Source of the DNA: Poseidonocella sedimentorum
GTDB taxonomy: Bacteria; Pseudomonadota; Alphaproteobacteria; Rhodobacterales; Rhodobacteraceae
Direction of reading: 5' to 3'
Length of the DNA stretch: 64,000 nucleotides
Assembly (NCBI RefSeq): GCF_900116005.1
Contig: NZ_FOYI01000006.1
Span: forward strand, 165,941-229,940
Each line of letters opens with the position of its first letter. Positions within the stretch are counted from its first letter, which is position 1. A program made the translations under genes and the position numbers. Shown here in pieces: positions 24,772 through 33,426 of this stretch. The notes under the pieces are model-generated. The model saw only the letters and a program-made list of their open reading frames with translations, had not been told where the DNA came from and made no database searches.

Positions 24772-26937
24772 TCATCCGTTGGGCCGCGCAGGTTGCGAGG
24801 CGCTGCCGTGGCCGTCAACGCCGGATCGGCTCGGATCGCGGCTCCGTTCGACCGATGCTACATCGCTTTCCGCCTCGAGCGCGGTGAGCACCCGGTGCAG
24901 ATGTTCGGCGTCGCTGACATCTACATCGATCAGCAAACGGTAAAAATCCGGTTTTCGGTCCACGAAGTACAGGTCCGAGATATTGGCTTTCAGCTCGCCA
25001 ATCAATGTGCAGATATGTCCCAGCACGCCGGCGTCGTTGGCGATGGTGATGTTGAGTGAAACATTGTGCACCGCGGCGTGCTGGCCGGAGTGCCATGTGA
25101 GGTCGAGCCAGCGGTCGGGGGAATCGTCAAAGCTCACGAGCGACTCGCAGTCGATGGCATGGACGATCACGCCGCGGCCCCGCGCGGTGATGCCGACGAT
25201 GCGCTCGCCGGGGACCGGCTGGCAGCAGGGCGCGCGGTCGAAGCTCTGGCCCGCCGAAAGGCCGATCACGGCGCGGCGGCTGTCGATCTCGTCGCGGCGG
25301 GGCGGGCTGAGGTCGGGGTACAGCGCATCGACCACCTGCCGCCCGGTGATCTCGGCGCTGCCCATTCGGGCCAGAAGGTCGCCCCGATCCTGAAGCCGCA
25401 GATGCCGCGCGGCGGTGTCGAGCGCCTTGTCGGTGGCCTTCTTGCCCACATGCTCGAAGGCAACGCGCGCCAGCTCGCGCCCCAGCCGGATGAAGCGTTC
25501 CCGATCCTCCTCGCGCAGCGCGCGGCGGATGGCCGATTTCGCCCGGCCCGTGGCCACGATGTCGAGCCAGGTTGCCTGCGGGGTCTGGCCGTCGGCGGTG
25601 ATGATCTCGACGGATTGACCGTTCTTGAGCTGGGTCCAGAGCGGCACGCGCATCCCGTCCACCTTGGCGCCGACGCAGGCATGGCCGATCCGGGTGTGGA
25701 TAGCATAGGCAAAGTCGATCGGCGTCGCGCCCCGGGGCAGCTTGATGACCTCGCCCTTCGGCGTGAAGCAGAACCGTTGGTCGGAATACATCTCCAGCTT
25801 GACCGCTTCGAGAAAATCCTCGTGGTCCTCGTCATCCTCGAACCGCTCGGTGAGCTTGGCAAGCCACTCGGCCGGATCGACGGCGAAGGGGTTCTCGTTG
25901 CGCACGCCGTCGCGGTACGACCAATGCGCGGCGACGCCGGTCTCGGCGACGTCATGCATTTGCCGCGTGCGGATCTGGACCTCGACGCGCCGGCCGTTGC
26001 GGCCCGAAACGGTGGTGTGGATCGAGCGGTAGCCGTTGGATTTCGGCTGGCTGATGTAATCCTTGAACCGGCCCGGAACGGCGCGCCAGCGCTGATGGAT
26101 GACCCCGAGCGCGCCATAGCAATCGGCCTCTGACGAGGTGATCACGCGAAAGCCGTAGATGTCCGACAGGCGCGAAAAGCCGACGTCCTTTTCCTGCATC
26201 TTGCGCCAGATCGAATAGGGCTTCTTGGCCCGGCCGAAGACCTCGGCCTTGATGCTGGCGGCCTTCAGCTCGCTTCGCATGTCGCCAGTGATGCGGTGGA
26301 TCACGTCGCCGGTCTCGCGCTGGAGCGTGATGAAGCGGCGGATGATCGAGGTGCGCGCATCGGGGTTGAGGACGCGGAAGGCGAGGTCTTCGAGCTCCTC
26401 GCGCATCCATTGCATCCCCATCCGCCCGGCGAGGGGGGCGTAGATGTCCATGGTCTCGCGCGCCTTCTGGACCTGCTTTTCGTGGCGCATGGACTTGATC
26501 GTGCGCATGTTGTGAAGCCGGTCGGCGAGCTTCACGAGGATCACGCGCAGATCCTTGGACATGGCCATGAAGAGCTTGCGGAAGTTCTCGGCCTGCTTGG
26601 TCTCGGTGCTGGAGAGCTGGAGGTTGGTGAGCTTGGTGACCCCGTCGACGAGATCGGCGACTTCGGTCCCGAAGCGCTTGGCCACGATCGGGTAGCTCGC
26701 CTTGGTGTCCTCGATCGTGTCGTGCAGCAGGGCGGTCACGATGGTCGCATCGCCCAGCTGCTGTTCGGCAAGGATCGCGGCCACCGCGATGGGATGGGAG
26801 AAATAGGGCTCGCCGGAATGGCGGAACTGTCCCTCGTGCATCTCCTTGCCGAAGGCATAGGCGCGGCGGATCAGATCCTCGTCGGTGCGGGGATTGTAGG
26901 TCCGGACCAGCGAAATCAGTTCGTCGACGGAAAACAT
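24772..26937 (-). CDS. rsh: Bifunctional (p)ppGpp synthetase/hydrolase (Rsh)
   Basis: 721 residues, the single long RelA/SpoT homologue of alphaproteobacteria. The HD hydrolase domain is near residues 45-155 (HDTIEDT, ADRLHNMRT). The synthetase domain is at ~240-360 with RFKDYISQPKSNGYRSIHTTV, followed by TGS (~390-450, FTPKGEVIKLPRGATPIDFAYAIHT), a helical/zinc-finger region with a CC pair, and a C-terminal ACT domain. Both catalytic halves look intact. It lies between DUF2062 and rpoZ and controls growth, starvation and symbiosis-type responses. Confidence 0.96.
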   Translation of the reverse strand: MFSVDELISLVRTYNPRTDEDLIRRAYAFGKEMHEGQFRHSGEPYFSHPIAVAAILAEQQLGDATIVTALLHDTIEDTKASYPIVAKRFGTEVADLVDGVTKLTNLQLSSTETKQAENFRKLFMAMSKDLRVILVKLADRLHNMRTIKSMRHEKQVQKARETMDIYAPLAGRMGMQWMREELEDLAFRVLNPDARTSIIRRFITLQRETGDVIHRITGDMRSELKAASIKAEVFGRAKKPYSIWRKMQEKDVGFSRLSDIYGFRVITSSEADCYGALGVIHQRWRAVPGRFKDYISQPKSNGYRSIHTTVSGRNGRRVEVQIRTRQMHDVAETGVAAHWSYRDGVRNENPFAVDPAEWLAKLTERFEDDEDHEDFLEAVKLEMYSDQRFCFTPKGEVIKLPRGATPIDFAYAIHTRIGHACVGAKVDGMRVPLWTQLKNGQSVEIITADGQTPQATWLDIVATGRAKSAIRRALREEDRERFIRLGRELARVAFEHVGKKATDKALDTAARHLRLQDRGDLLARMGSAEITGRQVVDALYPDLSPPRRDEIDSRRAVIGLSAGQSFDRAPCCQPVPGERIVGITARGRGVIVHAIDCESLVSFDDSPDRWLDLTWHSGQHAAVHNVSLNITIANDAGVLGHICTLIGELKANISDLYFVDRKPDFYRLLIDVDVSDAEHLHRVLTALEAESDVASVERSRDPSRSGVDGHGSASQPARPNG

Positions 26938-26965
26938 CTGGTCACTGTGCCGCCTGTGCCGGGGC

Positions 26966-27319
26966 TTACCGCTGCCCCTGGGCTTCCATCAAAGCGCGCA
27001 GGAGCTTTTCTTCGGACATGTCATCCTCGGCGGGCTTGTCCGCCTCGGCGCCCATGAGCAGGGCCATGCTGTCCTCTTCGGGCTCGTCCACCTCGATCTG
27101 GGTCTGGTTCGACTCGATCAGACGCTCGCGCAAATCGGTGGCCGACTGGGTCTCCTCGGCGATCTCGCGCAGGGCCACAACCGGGTTCTTGTCGTTGTCG
27201 CGGTCCACCGTGATTTGACCGCCGGACGCGATTTCACGCGCGCGATGAGACGCGAGCATGACAAGCTCGAAGCGGTTGGGAACCTTATCGACGCAATCTT
27301 CGACAGTAACGCGGGCCAT
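26966..27319 (-). CDS. rpoZ: RNA polymerase omega subunit
   Basis: 117 residues. The N-terminal omega fold is clear: [34 protein letters not shown], then [15 protein letters not shown]. The acidic C-terminal extension is usual in alphaproteobacteria. Omega promotes assembly of the beta' subunit and in proteobacteria forms part of the ppGpp site 1, fitting its place 28 bases upstream of rsh on the same strand. Confidence 0.96.
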   Translation of the reverse strand: MARVTVEDCVDKVPNRFELVMLASHRAREIASGGQITVDRDNDKNPVVALREIAEETQSATDLRERLIESNQTQIEVDEPEEDSMALLMGAEADKPAEDDMSEEKLLRALMEAQGQR

Positions 27320-27393
27320 GAAGCACTCCGGTGATGGGTGGGCTAGAAGAGGCGTTCATAAGCCTTGCGCGCGGGCTTGACAAGCGGTTTTGC

Positions 27394-28008
27394 TCAGGTT
27401 TCGGCCAGGGGTCGCAAGGTTTCGCGCAGTGCCTGCGGAAGGGCGGCAAACATCTCGGCGATGCTGAGCCCGGTGAGCGGGTGGCGCCAGTGGGGGGCGA
27501 TGTCATGAAGCGGGCCGAGCACGAAGGCGCGATCCTGTAGCCGCGGGTGCGGCAGGATGAGGGTTTCGGGCGTGGCGCGCTGCTGCGCCTCGGGGTCGAG
27601 GTCGCGCCAGAGCGTTTGCGTGGCGGCATCGGGGGCGACGATTTGCCCCTGTGCGATAAGGTCCAGATCGAGGGTGCGGGCGCCCCAGCGGGTCTCCCGG
27701 CGGCGCTCGAAGCGCGATTCGATCCGGTGCAGGTCGCGCAGCAACTCATCCGGCGATTGAGCGCTCTCGATAACAATCGCGGCATTGACGTAATCGGGCC
27801 CGGTGCCCTCGGGGAAAGCAGGCGTGGCAAAAAATCTGCTGACAGCAGTAACACGTGCGTCAAGATTGGCCATTTCGCGCAGTGCAAATCTCATATTTTG
27901 TTGCGGATTTCCAAGCGTCGACGTAAGGTTGGAGCCAATAGCGATCAAACTTTGCTTTGGGGAAGCTGGGTGATTGCGGTGTGCAAGACTATCCTTTTGC
28001 TCTGCCAT
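27394..28008 (-). CDS. folK: 2-Amino-4-hydroxy-6-hydroxymethyldihydropteridine pyrophosphokinase
   Basis: About 204 residues. FolK moves pyrophosphate from ATP to the pterin in folate synthesis. Family signatures are IAIGSNLTSTLGNPQQN at the start and ETRWGARTLDLDLIAQG in the middle, plus LPHPRLQDRAFVLGPL near the C-terminus. Two ATGs (28017, 28008) are possible; GGAG is 2 and 11 bases away respectively, so I use the inner one. It is divergent from the NYN-domain gene across about 110 bases. Confidence 0.94.
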   Translation of the reverse strand: MAEQKDSLAHRNHPASPKQSLIAIGSNLTSTLGNPQQNMRFALREMANLDARVTAVSRFFATPAFPEGTGPDYVNAAIVIESAQSPDELLRDLHRIESRFERRRETRWGARTLDLDLIAQGQIVAPDAATQTLWRDLDPEAQQRATPETLILPHPRLQDRAFVLGPLHDIAPHWRHPLTGLSIAEMFAALPQALRETLRPLAET

Positions 28009-28120
28009 ATCGCGCATTTCTCCTCTTGCACCCAGTGTTGTTTAACTTAACTTATCAGACGGTTCCGCCATTTTTTTCACTCACGGACAAGGTGCGGGAC
28101 ATTATTCGGAAGGAAATTTG

Positions 28121-28696
28121 ATGTTCTACAAGGACGAACGGCTCGCGCTGTTCATCGATGGGTCCAATCTCTATGCCGCTGCGAAATCGCTCGGATTTGA
28201 CATCGACTACAAGCTTTTGCGCCAGGAGTTCATGCGTCGCGGCAAGTTGCTGAGGGCGTTCTACTATACTGCGCTGCTCGAAAATGACGAGTATTCTCCG
28301 ATCCGGCCTCTGGTCGACTGGTTGCACTACAACGGGTTCACCATGGTGACCAAACCGGCCAAGGAATATACCGACAGCCAGGGTCGCCGGAAGGTGAAGG
28401 GCAACATGGATATCGAGCTTGCGGTAGATGCCATGGAGCTTGCGCCGCGTGTCGATCATATCGTGCTGTTTTCCGGCGATGGCGATTTTCGCCCGCTTGT
28501 CGAGAGCTTGCAACGCCAGGGGGTGCGCGTTTCGGTGGTCTCGACGATCCGGAGCCAACCGCCGATGATCTCCGATGATCTGCGCCGTCAGGCCGACAAC
28601 TTCATCGAGTTGGAGGATCTCAAGGAGGTGATCGGGCGGCCTCCACGCGAGCAATCCCAGGAGCGCTCGCGCGATGCGGCCTACGCCGCGGACTGA
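28121..28696 (+). CDS. NYN domain protein (LabA/DUF88 type), putative nuclease
   Basis: 191 residues with a PIN-like NYN fold. The acidic residues expected for metal binding are Asp in FIDGSNLY, Asp in NMDIELAVDAME, and Asp pair in FSGDGDFRPLV. The NYN/LabA family is thought to comprise ribonucleases; the bacterial targets are mostly unknown. It has a serviceable ribosome site (AAGGAA) before the ATG at 28121. The tail of ~25 residues is charged and likely disordered. Confidence 0.88.
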   Translation: MFYKDERLALFIDGSNLYAAAKSLGFDIDYKLLRQEFMRRGKLLRAFYYTALLENDEYSPIRPLVDWLHYNGFTMVTKPAKEYTDSQGRRKVKGNMDIELAVDAMELAPRVDHIVLFSGDGDFRPLVESLQRQGVRVSVVSTIRSQPPMISDDLRRQADNFIELEDLKEVIGRPPREQSQERSRDAAYAAD

Positions 28697-28966
28697 CCGC
28701 GCGGCCCCTTAGAAAAACGGCTGCGGCGGTTTTCGCCGCGCCACGATACCAGAGGGCGGAATGCAGGCGGGGGGTCTGCGTTCCGCACCTCGTGAGAGCG
28801 ACCCGGCGCTCGCCGGGTGCAAATTCCTGTTGCATATCGCCCGGGTTCGGTGCCAGACCGCAGCGCGGCTCACAGGGCCGGATCACAGGCGCTTTGACGG
28901 GGCAGACCACCATGACAGACAGAGCGTTTTGCGGCGGTGCAGGCTCCGGTTTCGAGGGCGCGCGCA

Positions 28967-29422
28967 ATGGCTGAGCTCTTTGCCTACACCGATGGGGCCT
29001 GTTCGGGGAATCCCGGGCCGGGGGGCTGGGGCGCCTTGCTCGTTGCGTGTGAGGGCGACACAGTGATCAAGGAGCGCGAGCTCAAGGGCGGCGAGGCCGA
29101 CACGACCAACAACCGCATGGAGCTGCTCGCGGCGATCCACGCGCTCGAAGCGCTGGAGCGACCGAGCCGGCTGACCGTCATCACCGACAGCGCCTATGTG
29201 AAGGGCGGGATCACCCAGTGGCTCTTTGGCTGGAAGCGCAACGGCTGGAAGACCTCGGCGAAAAAGCCGGTGCGCAACGAAGATCTTTGGCGCCGCCTCG
29301 ACAGCGCGCAGGCCCGCCATGATGTCACCTGGAAATGGGTGAAGGGCCACGCGGGGCACCCCGAGAACGAGCGCGCCGATGCGCTGGCCCGCGCCGGCAT
29401 GGCGCCATTCAAACCAAAGTGA
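28967..29422 (+). CDS. rnhA: Ribonuclease HI
   Basis: 151 residues. RNase HI cuts the RNA strand of RNA-DNA hybrids. The DEDD active site is complete: Asp in [16 protein letters not shown], Glu in [11 protein letters not shown], Asp in [12 protein letters not shown], and Asp in [11 protein letters not shown]. The handle region [24 protein letters not shown] is typical. I start at the ATG at 28967 ([10 protein letters not shown]); the GTG at 28937 would add ten residues not found in the family. A 270-base non-coding stretch with no clear signal precedes it. Confidence 0.97.
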   Translation: MAELFAYTDGACSGNPGPGGWGALLVACEGDTVIKERELKGGEADTTNNRMELLAAIHALEALERPSRLTVITDSAYVKGGITQWLFGWKRNGWKTSAKKPVRNEDLWRRLDSAQARHDVTWKWVKGHAGHPENERADALARAGMAPFKPK

Positions 29423-29864
29423 TCAGGATTTGAGGCCCTTGTCGGCGTGATTCGCCCGCTTTGACCAAGATCTGAGCGGCTCTGCGCGCGGACATATCAC
29501 TTGGGTTGAGCCGGCCCCGCGCGGCTCGGCGATTTCTCAACCCAAGATTGCAAAGCGCGCAGCTTCAGAGGTTGGACGCTTCGCAGGTGCCCGCTTTGTG
29601 GTATCACTATCCCCACAATCGCAACTGTCTGTCCCCTACGGCTTCGGTCGATCCAGAGCCTGATTTTCGGGCACTTGGGTTGCGATCCCGACCATCCGCC
29701 CGAAATGCGGCGCGGGTGGCGGCGTGACGGTCGGACTTCGCGCGCCAGGCAGAGTAAATGATGCACAGAACGTGACACCGGGTTTCCAGGTTTCATGACG
29801 TAAAAATTTTGAGCCGTGGAGCGCGTCACCCTGCATGGGGTGGCGCGTCATTTCTTCCGAAGGC
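29423..29864. other. 442-base intergenic region with strong inverted repeats
   Basis: No gene is convincing here; the minus-strand frame 29497-29829 has no family resemblance and poor codon use. The stretch lies between rnhA and the convergent small membrane protein gene. It contains an 11-bp perfect inverted repeat (29500-29546) and a GC-rich hairpin around 29821-29849 that may end the leftward fmt/def operon. AT-rich DNA surrounds the second hairpin. Confidence 0.5.
29500..29546. repeat. Nested inverted repeats, candidate structured RNA or terminator
   Basis: The arms CTTGGGTTGAG (29500-29510) and CTCAACCCAAG (29536-29546) are perfect complements. A competing stem GAGCCG/CGGCTC (29508-29513 with 29522-29527) overlaps the first arm, so the two pairings partly exclude each other. 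This could be an rnhA terminator, a protein site, or a small RNA; nothing in the sequence decides. Confidence 0.5.
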
Positions 29865-30101
29865 CTAGCGCCGCCAGTGCGTCGGCACGATCAGAAGCGC
29901 GCCGATCGACGAGATAATGGCATCGACCCCCGGCGCGCCGAATTTCACGCCGAACATGATCCGCACGAAATAGAACAGAAAGGCGCCGCCGACGCAGATA
30001 ATGATCGAGGGCAGATAGCCGTTGCGCGTGAAATCCGATTTCTCGGAGCAGTAGCCGACGATGCCGGCGATCACGACCGTGCCGAAAAGGGTCAGGAACA
30101 T
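29865..30101 (-). CDS. Small membrane protein, GlsB/YeaQ/YmgE-like
   Basis: 78 residues with three hydrophobic segments: LFGTVVIAGIVGYCSE, LPSIIICVGGAFLFYFV, and APGVDAIISSIGALLIVP. Size and helix layout resemble the transglycosylase-associated (GlsB/YeaQ) family of small integral membrane proteins, whose function is not known. It is 12 bases downstream of fmt and co-oriented, so probably the last gene of the def-def-like-fmt operon. The family assignment is tentative; the gene itself is well supported. Confidence 0.75.
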   Translation of the reverse strand: MFLTLFGTVVIAGIVGYCSEKSDFTRNGYLPSIIICVGGAFLFYFVRIMFGVKFGAPGVDAIISSIGALLIVPTHWRR

Positions 30102-30113
30102 GGCGCGGCTCCT

Positions 30114-31031
30114 CTACAGCCTGTGGCCCGCGCGGACGGGATGACCGCGCAGGAAGGTTTCGGCGGATTGCGGGGCCTTGCCCGCCCGCTGCACTTCGGT
30201 GATCTGCACCGAACCGGGCGCGCTTTCCGAGCCGCAGCCGATGGTGAGCGCGTCGTTGAGCGCGACCCCCGCGGGGCCTTCGGCCTCGGCCACGCGCGCG
30301 CGGAGCAGTTTGAGCCGTTGGCCCGCGTGCTCGCACCAGGCGCCAGGGAAGGGCGAAAGCCCCCGGATCATCGCGCTGACCTCCGGGGCCGGCCGCGTCC
30401 AGTCCACGCGCGCCTCCGGCTTTTCGATCTTGGCCGCATAAGTGACGCCCTCTTCGGGCTGGGGCTCGGCGGTCAGGGTGTTCAGGGTCTCAAGAGCGCG
30501 GACAATCGCCTCGGCGCCGAGCCTGGCGAGGCGGTCGTGCAGCTCGCCCGCCGTCTCCTCCGGCCCGATGGGCGTTGCGCGGCGCAGCAGCACGGGCCCG
30601 GTGTCGAGCTCGGCCTCCATCTGCATGATGCAGACGCCCGTCTCGGCATCGCCCGCCATGATGGCGCGCTGGATCGGGGCCGCCCCCCGCCAGCGGGGCA
30701 GGAGCGAGGCGTGAATGTTGAGGCAGCCGCGCGCGGGCGCATCGAGGATCGCCTGCGGCAGGATCAGCCCGTAGGCCACGACGACGGCGATCTCGGCCCC
30801 GAGGGCGGCGAAGCGCGCCTGCTCCGCTTCCGAGCGCAGGGAGACCGGGTGGCGGACCTCAAGCCCGAGCGCCTCGGCGCGGGCCTGCACCGGGCTGGGC
30901 CGGTCCTTCTTGCCGCGCCCGGCGGGGCGGGGCGGCTGGGTGTAGACGCAGAGGATCTCGTGCCCCGCCGCGTGCAGCGCATCGAGGGTCGAGACGGAAA
31001 AATCCGGCGTGCCCATGAAGGCGAGTTTCAT
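30114..31031 (-). CDS. fmt: Methionyl-tRNA formyltransferase
   Basis: 305 residues. Fmt formylates initiator Met-tRNA using 10-formyl-THF. The N-terminal catalytic domain shows the Fmt signature [18 protein letters not shown] and [13 protein letters not shown], with [12 protein letters not shown] at the start. The C-terminal OB-like tRNA-binding domain covers ~210-300. It overlaps the degenerate deformylase gene upstream by 4 bases, so formylation and deformylation genes are made from one message. Confidence 0.97.
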   Translation of the reverse strand: MKLAFMGTPDFSVSTLDALHAAGHEILCVYTQPPRPAGRGKKDRPSPVQARAEALGLEVRHPVSLRSEAEQARFAALGAEIAVVVAYGLILPQAILDAPARGCLNIHASLLPRWRGAAPIQRAIMAGDAETGVCIMQMEAELDTGPVLLRRATPIGPEETAGELHDRLARLGAEAIVRALETLNTLTAEPQPEEGVTYAAKIEKPEARVDWTRPAPEVSAMIRGLSPFPGAWCEHAGQRLKLLRARVAEAEGPAGVALNDALTIGCGSESAPGSVQITEVQRAGKAPQSAETFLRGHPVRAGHRL

Positions 31032-31522
31032 CGCATCTTCTCCGATTTGCGGATCAGCATGGCGCGTTTGGTCCGGCTCAGGTGATCGACAAAGAGCTTG
31101 CCATCGAGATGGTCGATCTGATGCTGGACTGAAGTGGCCCAGAGCCCGACGAAATCGCGCTCCTCGATCTCGCCCTCCGCATTGAGAAACCGCACCGTGA
31201 CCGCGCGGGGCCGTGAGATGATCGCGGAGACGCCGGGGAGGTTGGGGCTCGCTTCCTCATGCTCGCGCAGCTGGGTGGAGGCATGCAGGATCTCGGGGTT
31301 GGCCAGACAGATCGCCTGACCACGCGCCTCGCTCGCATCGACCACGGCCAGCCGGCGCGACACGCCGATCTGCGGCGCGGCGAGGCCGACGCCGGGCATC
31401 GCCTCCATCGTGTCGATCATGTCATCCCAGAGCGCGCGGATCTCGCCATCGATCCCGTCCACCGGCTCGGCGATGCGCCGGAGCCGCGCATCGGGCCATA
31501 GAAGACAGCGCCGGGCGCTCAC
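31028..31522 (-). CDS. Peptide deformylase-like protein lacking catalytic residues
   Basis: 164 residues, clearly homologous to the adjacent deformylase. Motif 1 is perfect ([10 protein letters not shown], residues 44-53). Motif 2, normally EGCLS, reads EASPN, so the metal-binding Cys is Ser92. Motif 3, normally HEIDH, reads HQIDH, so the general-base Glu is Gln135; the two His remain. Metal binding would be altered and hydrolysis should be lost or strongly reduced. The frame is intact and coupled by 4-base overlaps to def upstream and fmt downstream, so it is kept under selection, perhaps as a regulatory or ribosome-binding paralogue. Confidence 0.9.
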   Translation of the reverse strand: MSARRCLLWPDARLRRIAEPVDGIDGEIRALWDDMIDTMEAMPGVGLAAPQIGVSRRLAVVDASEARGQAICLANPEILHASTQLREHEEASPNLPGVSAIISRPRAVTVRFLNAEGEIEERDFVGLWATSVQHQIDHLDGKLFVDHLSRTKRAMLIRKSEKMR

Positions 31523-32037
31523 GCGCGGGCCTGCTCGCGCTTGAGTTTCATCATCTTGCGGGTGATCATCTGGCGCTTCATCGGGCCGAGGTAGTCGATG
31601 AACAGCTTGCCATCGAGGTGGTCGATCTCATGCTGGACGCAGGTCGCCCAAAGCCCGTCGAAACCGGCGCGCTGCTCGGCGCCGGCAGTGTCGGTCCAGC
31701 GGACCTCGACCTCCGCCGGCCGCGTCACCTCGGCGAATTGATCGGGGATCGACAGGCACCCTTCCTCATGAACGCTCAGCGCCTCGGAGCGGCCGGTGAT
31801 CTCGGGGTTGATCATGACGAGCGGCTTGGGCTCGGCCCCCTCGTCCTTCTCGCAATCGAGCACGATCATGCGCTCCAGGATACCAATCTGCGGCGCCGCA
31901 AGCCCGATGCCGGGCGCGTCATACATCGTGGCGAGCATATCGTCCGCGAGGATGCGCAACGCGTCGGTGATCTCCGCCACGGGGACGGCGACCTTCTTGA
32001 GGCGGGGGTCGGGGTGGATCAGAATAGGCCGTATCAT
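31519..32037 (-). CDS. def: Peptide deformylase
   Basis: 172 residues. Def removes the N-formyl group from nascent chains at the ribosome exit. All three motifs are intact: [17 protein letters not shown] with the metal Cys, and QHEIDHLDG with two His ligands and the catalytic Glu. It heads the leftward operon def - def-like - fmt - small membrane protein, each junction overlapping or nearly so. It is divergent from the MalY/PatB gene. Confidence 0.97.
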   Translation of the reverse strand: MIRPILIHPDPRLKKVAVPVAEITDALRILADDMLATMYDAPGIGLAAPQIGILERMIVLDCEKDEGAEPKPLVMINPEITGRSEALSVHEEGCLSIPDQFAEVTRPAEVEVRWTDTAGAEQRAGFDGLWATCVQHEIDHLDGKLFIDYLGPMKRQMITRKMMKLKREQARA

Positions 32038-32150
32038 GGCGTTGATCTAGGCGATGTGCCGCCACATCGCAACGCCTCTTGCGTCTGGGGCTGAGCGCGT
32101 TAGCGTCCGCGCGGGAATGGAATGGCAATACAGGCGGAAGCGAGATCGCG

Positions 32151-33323
32151 ATGACCTTCGACGAAGATATCAACCGGTTCGGCACCCATTCGGTGAAGTG
32201 GGATATGATGGAGCCGCTGTTTGGGGTGCCGGCGAAAGACGGGCTTGCCATGTGGGTGGCCGATATGGATTTCCGCCCGCCTGCCTCGGTCCAGACGGCG
32301 CTCGAAGAGATGCTCTCGACCGGCGTCTATGGCTATTTCGGCGACGAGCGGGCCTATAAATCCGCGATCGGCTGGTGGATGCTGCACCGCCATGGCTGGG
32401 AGATTTCCCCCGAGTGGATCTTCACGACCAACGGCCTCGTCAACGGCACGGCGCTGTGCATCGATGCCTGGACCGAGCCCGGCGACGGGGTCGTCCTGCT
32501 CACGCCGGTCTATCATGCGTTTGCGCGGGTGCTCCGGGCGGCGGGCCGCGAGCTGGTGGAGTGCGAGCTGCGCAACGAGGCCGGGCGCTACGAGATGGAT
32601 TTCGATGCCTGGGATGCCCAGATGACGGGCCGTGAGAAGATGTTGATCCTCTGCTCGCCGCACAATCCGGGCGGGCGCGTCTGGACCCGTGAGGAGCTGC
32701 GCGGCGTGGCCGATTTCGCCCGGCGCCACGATCTCATTCTCCTCTCGGACGAGATCCACGCCGATCTTGTCTTCGAGGGCCACCGCCACATTCCCATGGC
32801 GCTGGCCGATGAAGGCATCGCCGACCGGCTCGTGATGATGACCGCCGCCACCAAGACCTTCAACATCGCCGGCGCCCATATCGGCAACGTGATCATCGCC
32901 GATCCCGGCCTGCGCGAGACCTTTGCCCGGCGGATCGGGGCGCTCGGGATCTCCTCCAACAGTTTCGGCTATGCCATGGCCACGGCCGCCTATTCGCCGG
33001 AGGGGGAGGCATGGCTCGAAGCGCTGCTGCCTTATCTCGATGGCAACCGGCGCGTGCTGGATGAGGCCGTCGCGGCGATCCCGGGTCTTGCCTCCATGCC
33101 GCTTGAGTCCACCTATCTCTCCTGGGTCGATTTTTCCGGGACGGGCATGGCGCGGGAGGACTTCACCCGGCGCGTGGAGCAGGAGGCGCGGATCTGCGTC
33201 AACCATGGCCCCACCTTCGGCAAGGGCGGCGAGAGCTTCCTGCGGTTCAATATCGCCACCCCGCGCCGCCGGGTCGAAGAGGCCGCCAGCCGCCTGCAGG
33301 ACGCCTTCGCCGACCTTCAGTAA
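32151..33323 (+). CDS. MalY/PatB family aminotransferase (putative C-S lyase)
   Basis: 390 residues, fold-type I PLP enzyme. The pyridoxal lysine is in TAATKTFNIAGAHIGN, the family segment ILCSPHNPGGRVWT and the C-terminal RFNIATPRRRVEEA are present, and the head NRFGTHSVKWD...MWVADMDF is characteristic of MalY/PatB. Such proteins usually cleave cystathionine or cysteine conjugates to release a thiol, pyruvate and ammonia. I start at the ATG at 32151; a longer frame from 32079 is not supported. A strong hairpin follows the stop. Confidence 0.88.
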   Translation: MTFDEDINRFGTHSVKWDMMEPLFGVPAKDGLAMWVADMDFRPPASVQTALEEMLSTGVYGYFGDERAYKSAIGWWMLHRHGWEISPEWIFTTNGLVNGTALCIDAWTEPGDGVVLLTPVYHAFARVLRAAGRELVECELRNEAGRYEMDFDAWDAQMTGREKMLILCSPHNPGGRVWTREELRGVADFARRHDLILLSDEIHADLVFEGHRHIPMALADEGIADRLVMMTAATKTFNIAGAHIGNVIIADPGLRETFARRIGALGISSNSFGYAMATAAYSPEGEAWLEALLPYLDGNRRVLDEAVAAIPGLASMPLESTYLSWVDFSGTGMAREDFTRRVEQEARICVNHGPTFGKGGESFLRFNIATPRRRVEEAASRLQDAFADLQ

Positions 33324-33338
33324 CCCCAAGAGATCTGT

Positions 33339-33359
33339 GCAGGGGCGCAGAGCCCCTGC
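33339..33359 (+). terminator. Hairpin after the MalY/PatB gene
   Basis: GCAGGGGC and GCCCCTGC pair perfectly around a 5-base loop, 15 bases after the stop codon. No T-run follows, so it may act with Rho or as an mRNA end stabiliser. Confidence 0.5.
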
Positions 33360-33426
33360 GCGCGCGCCAGTCTGGCCACCGCCATGGATCGGGCCATATG
33401 TCGGGCAGGTAGCAAAGGACACGATC

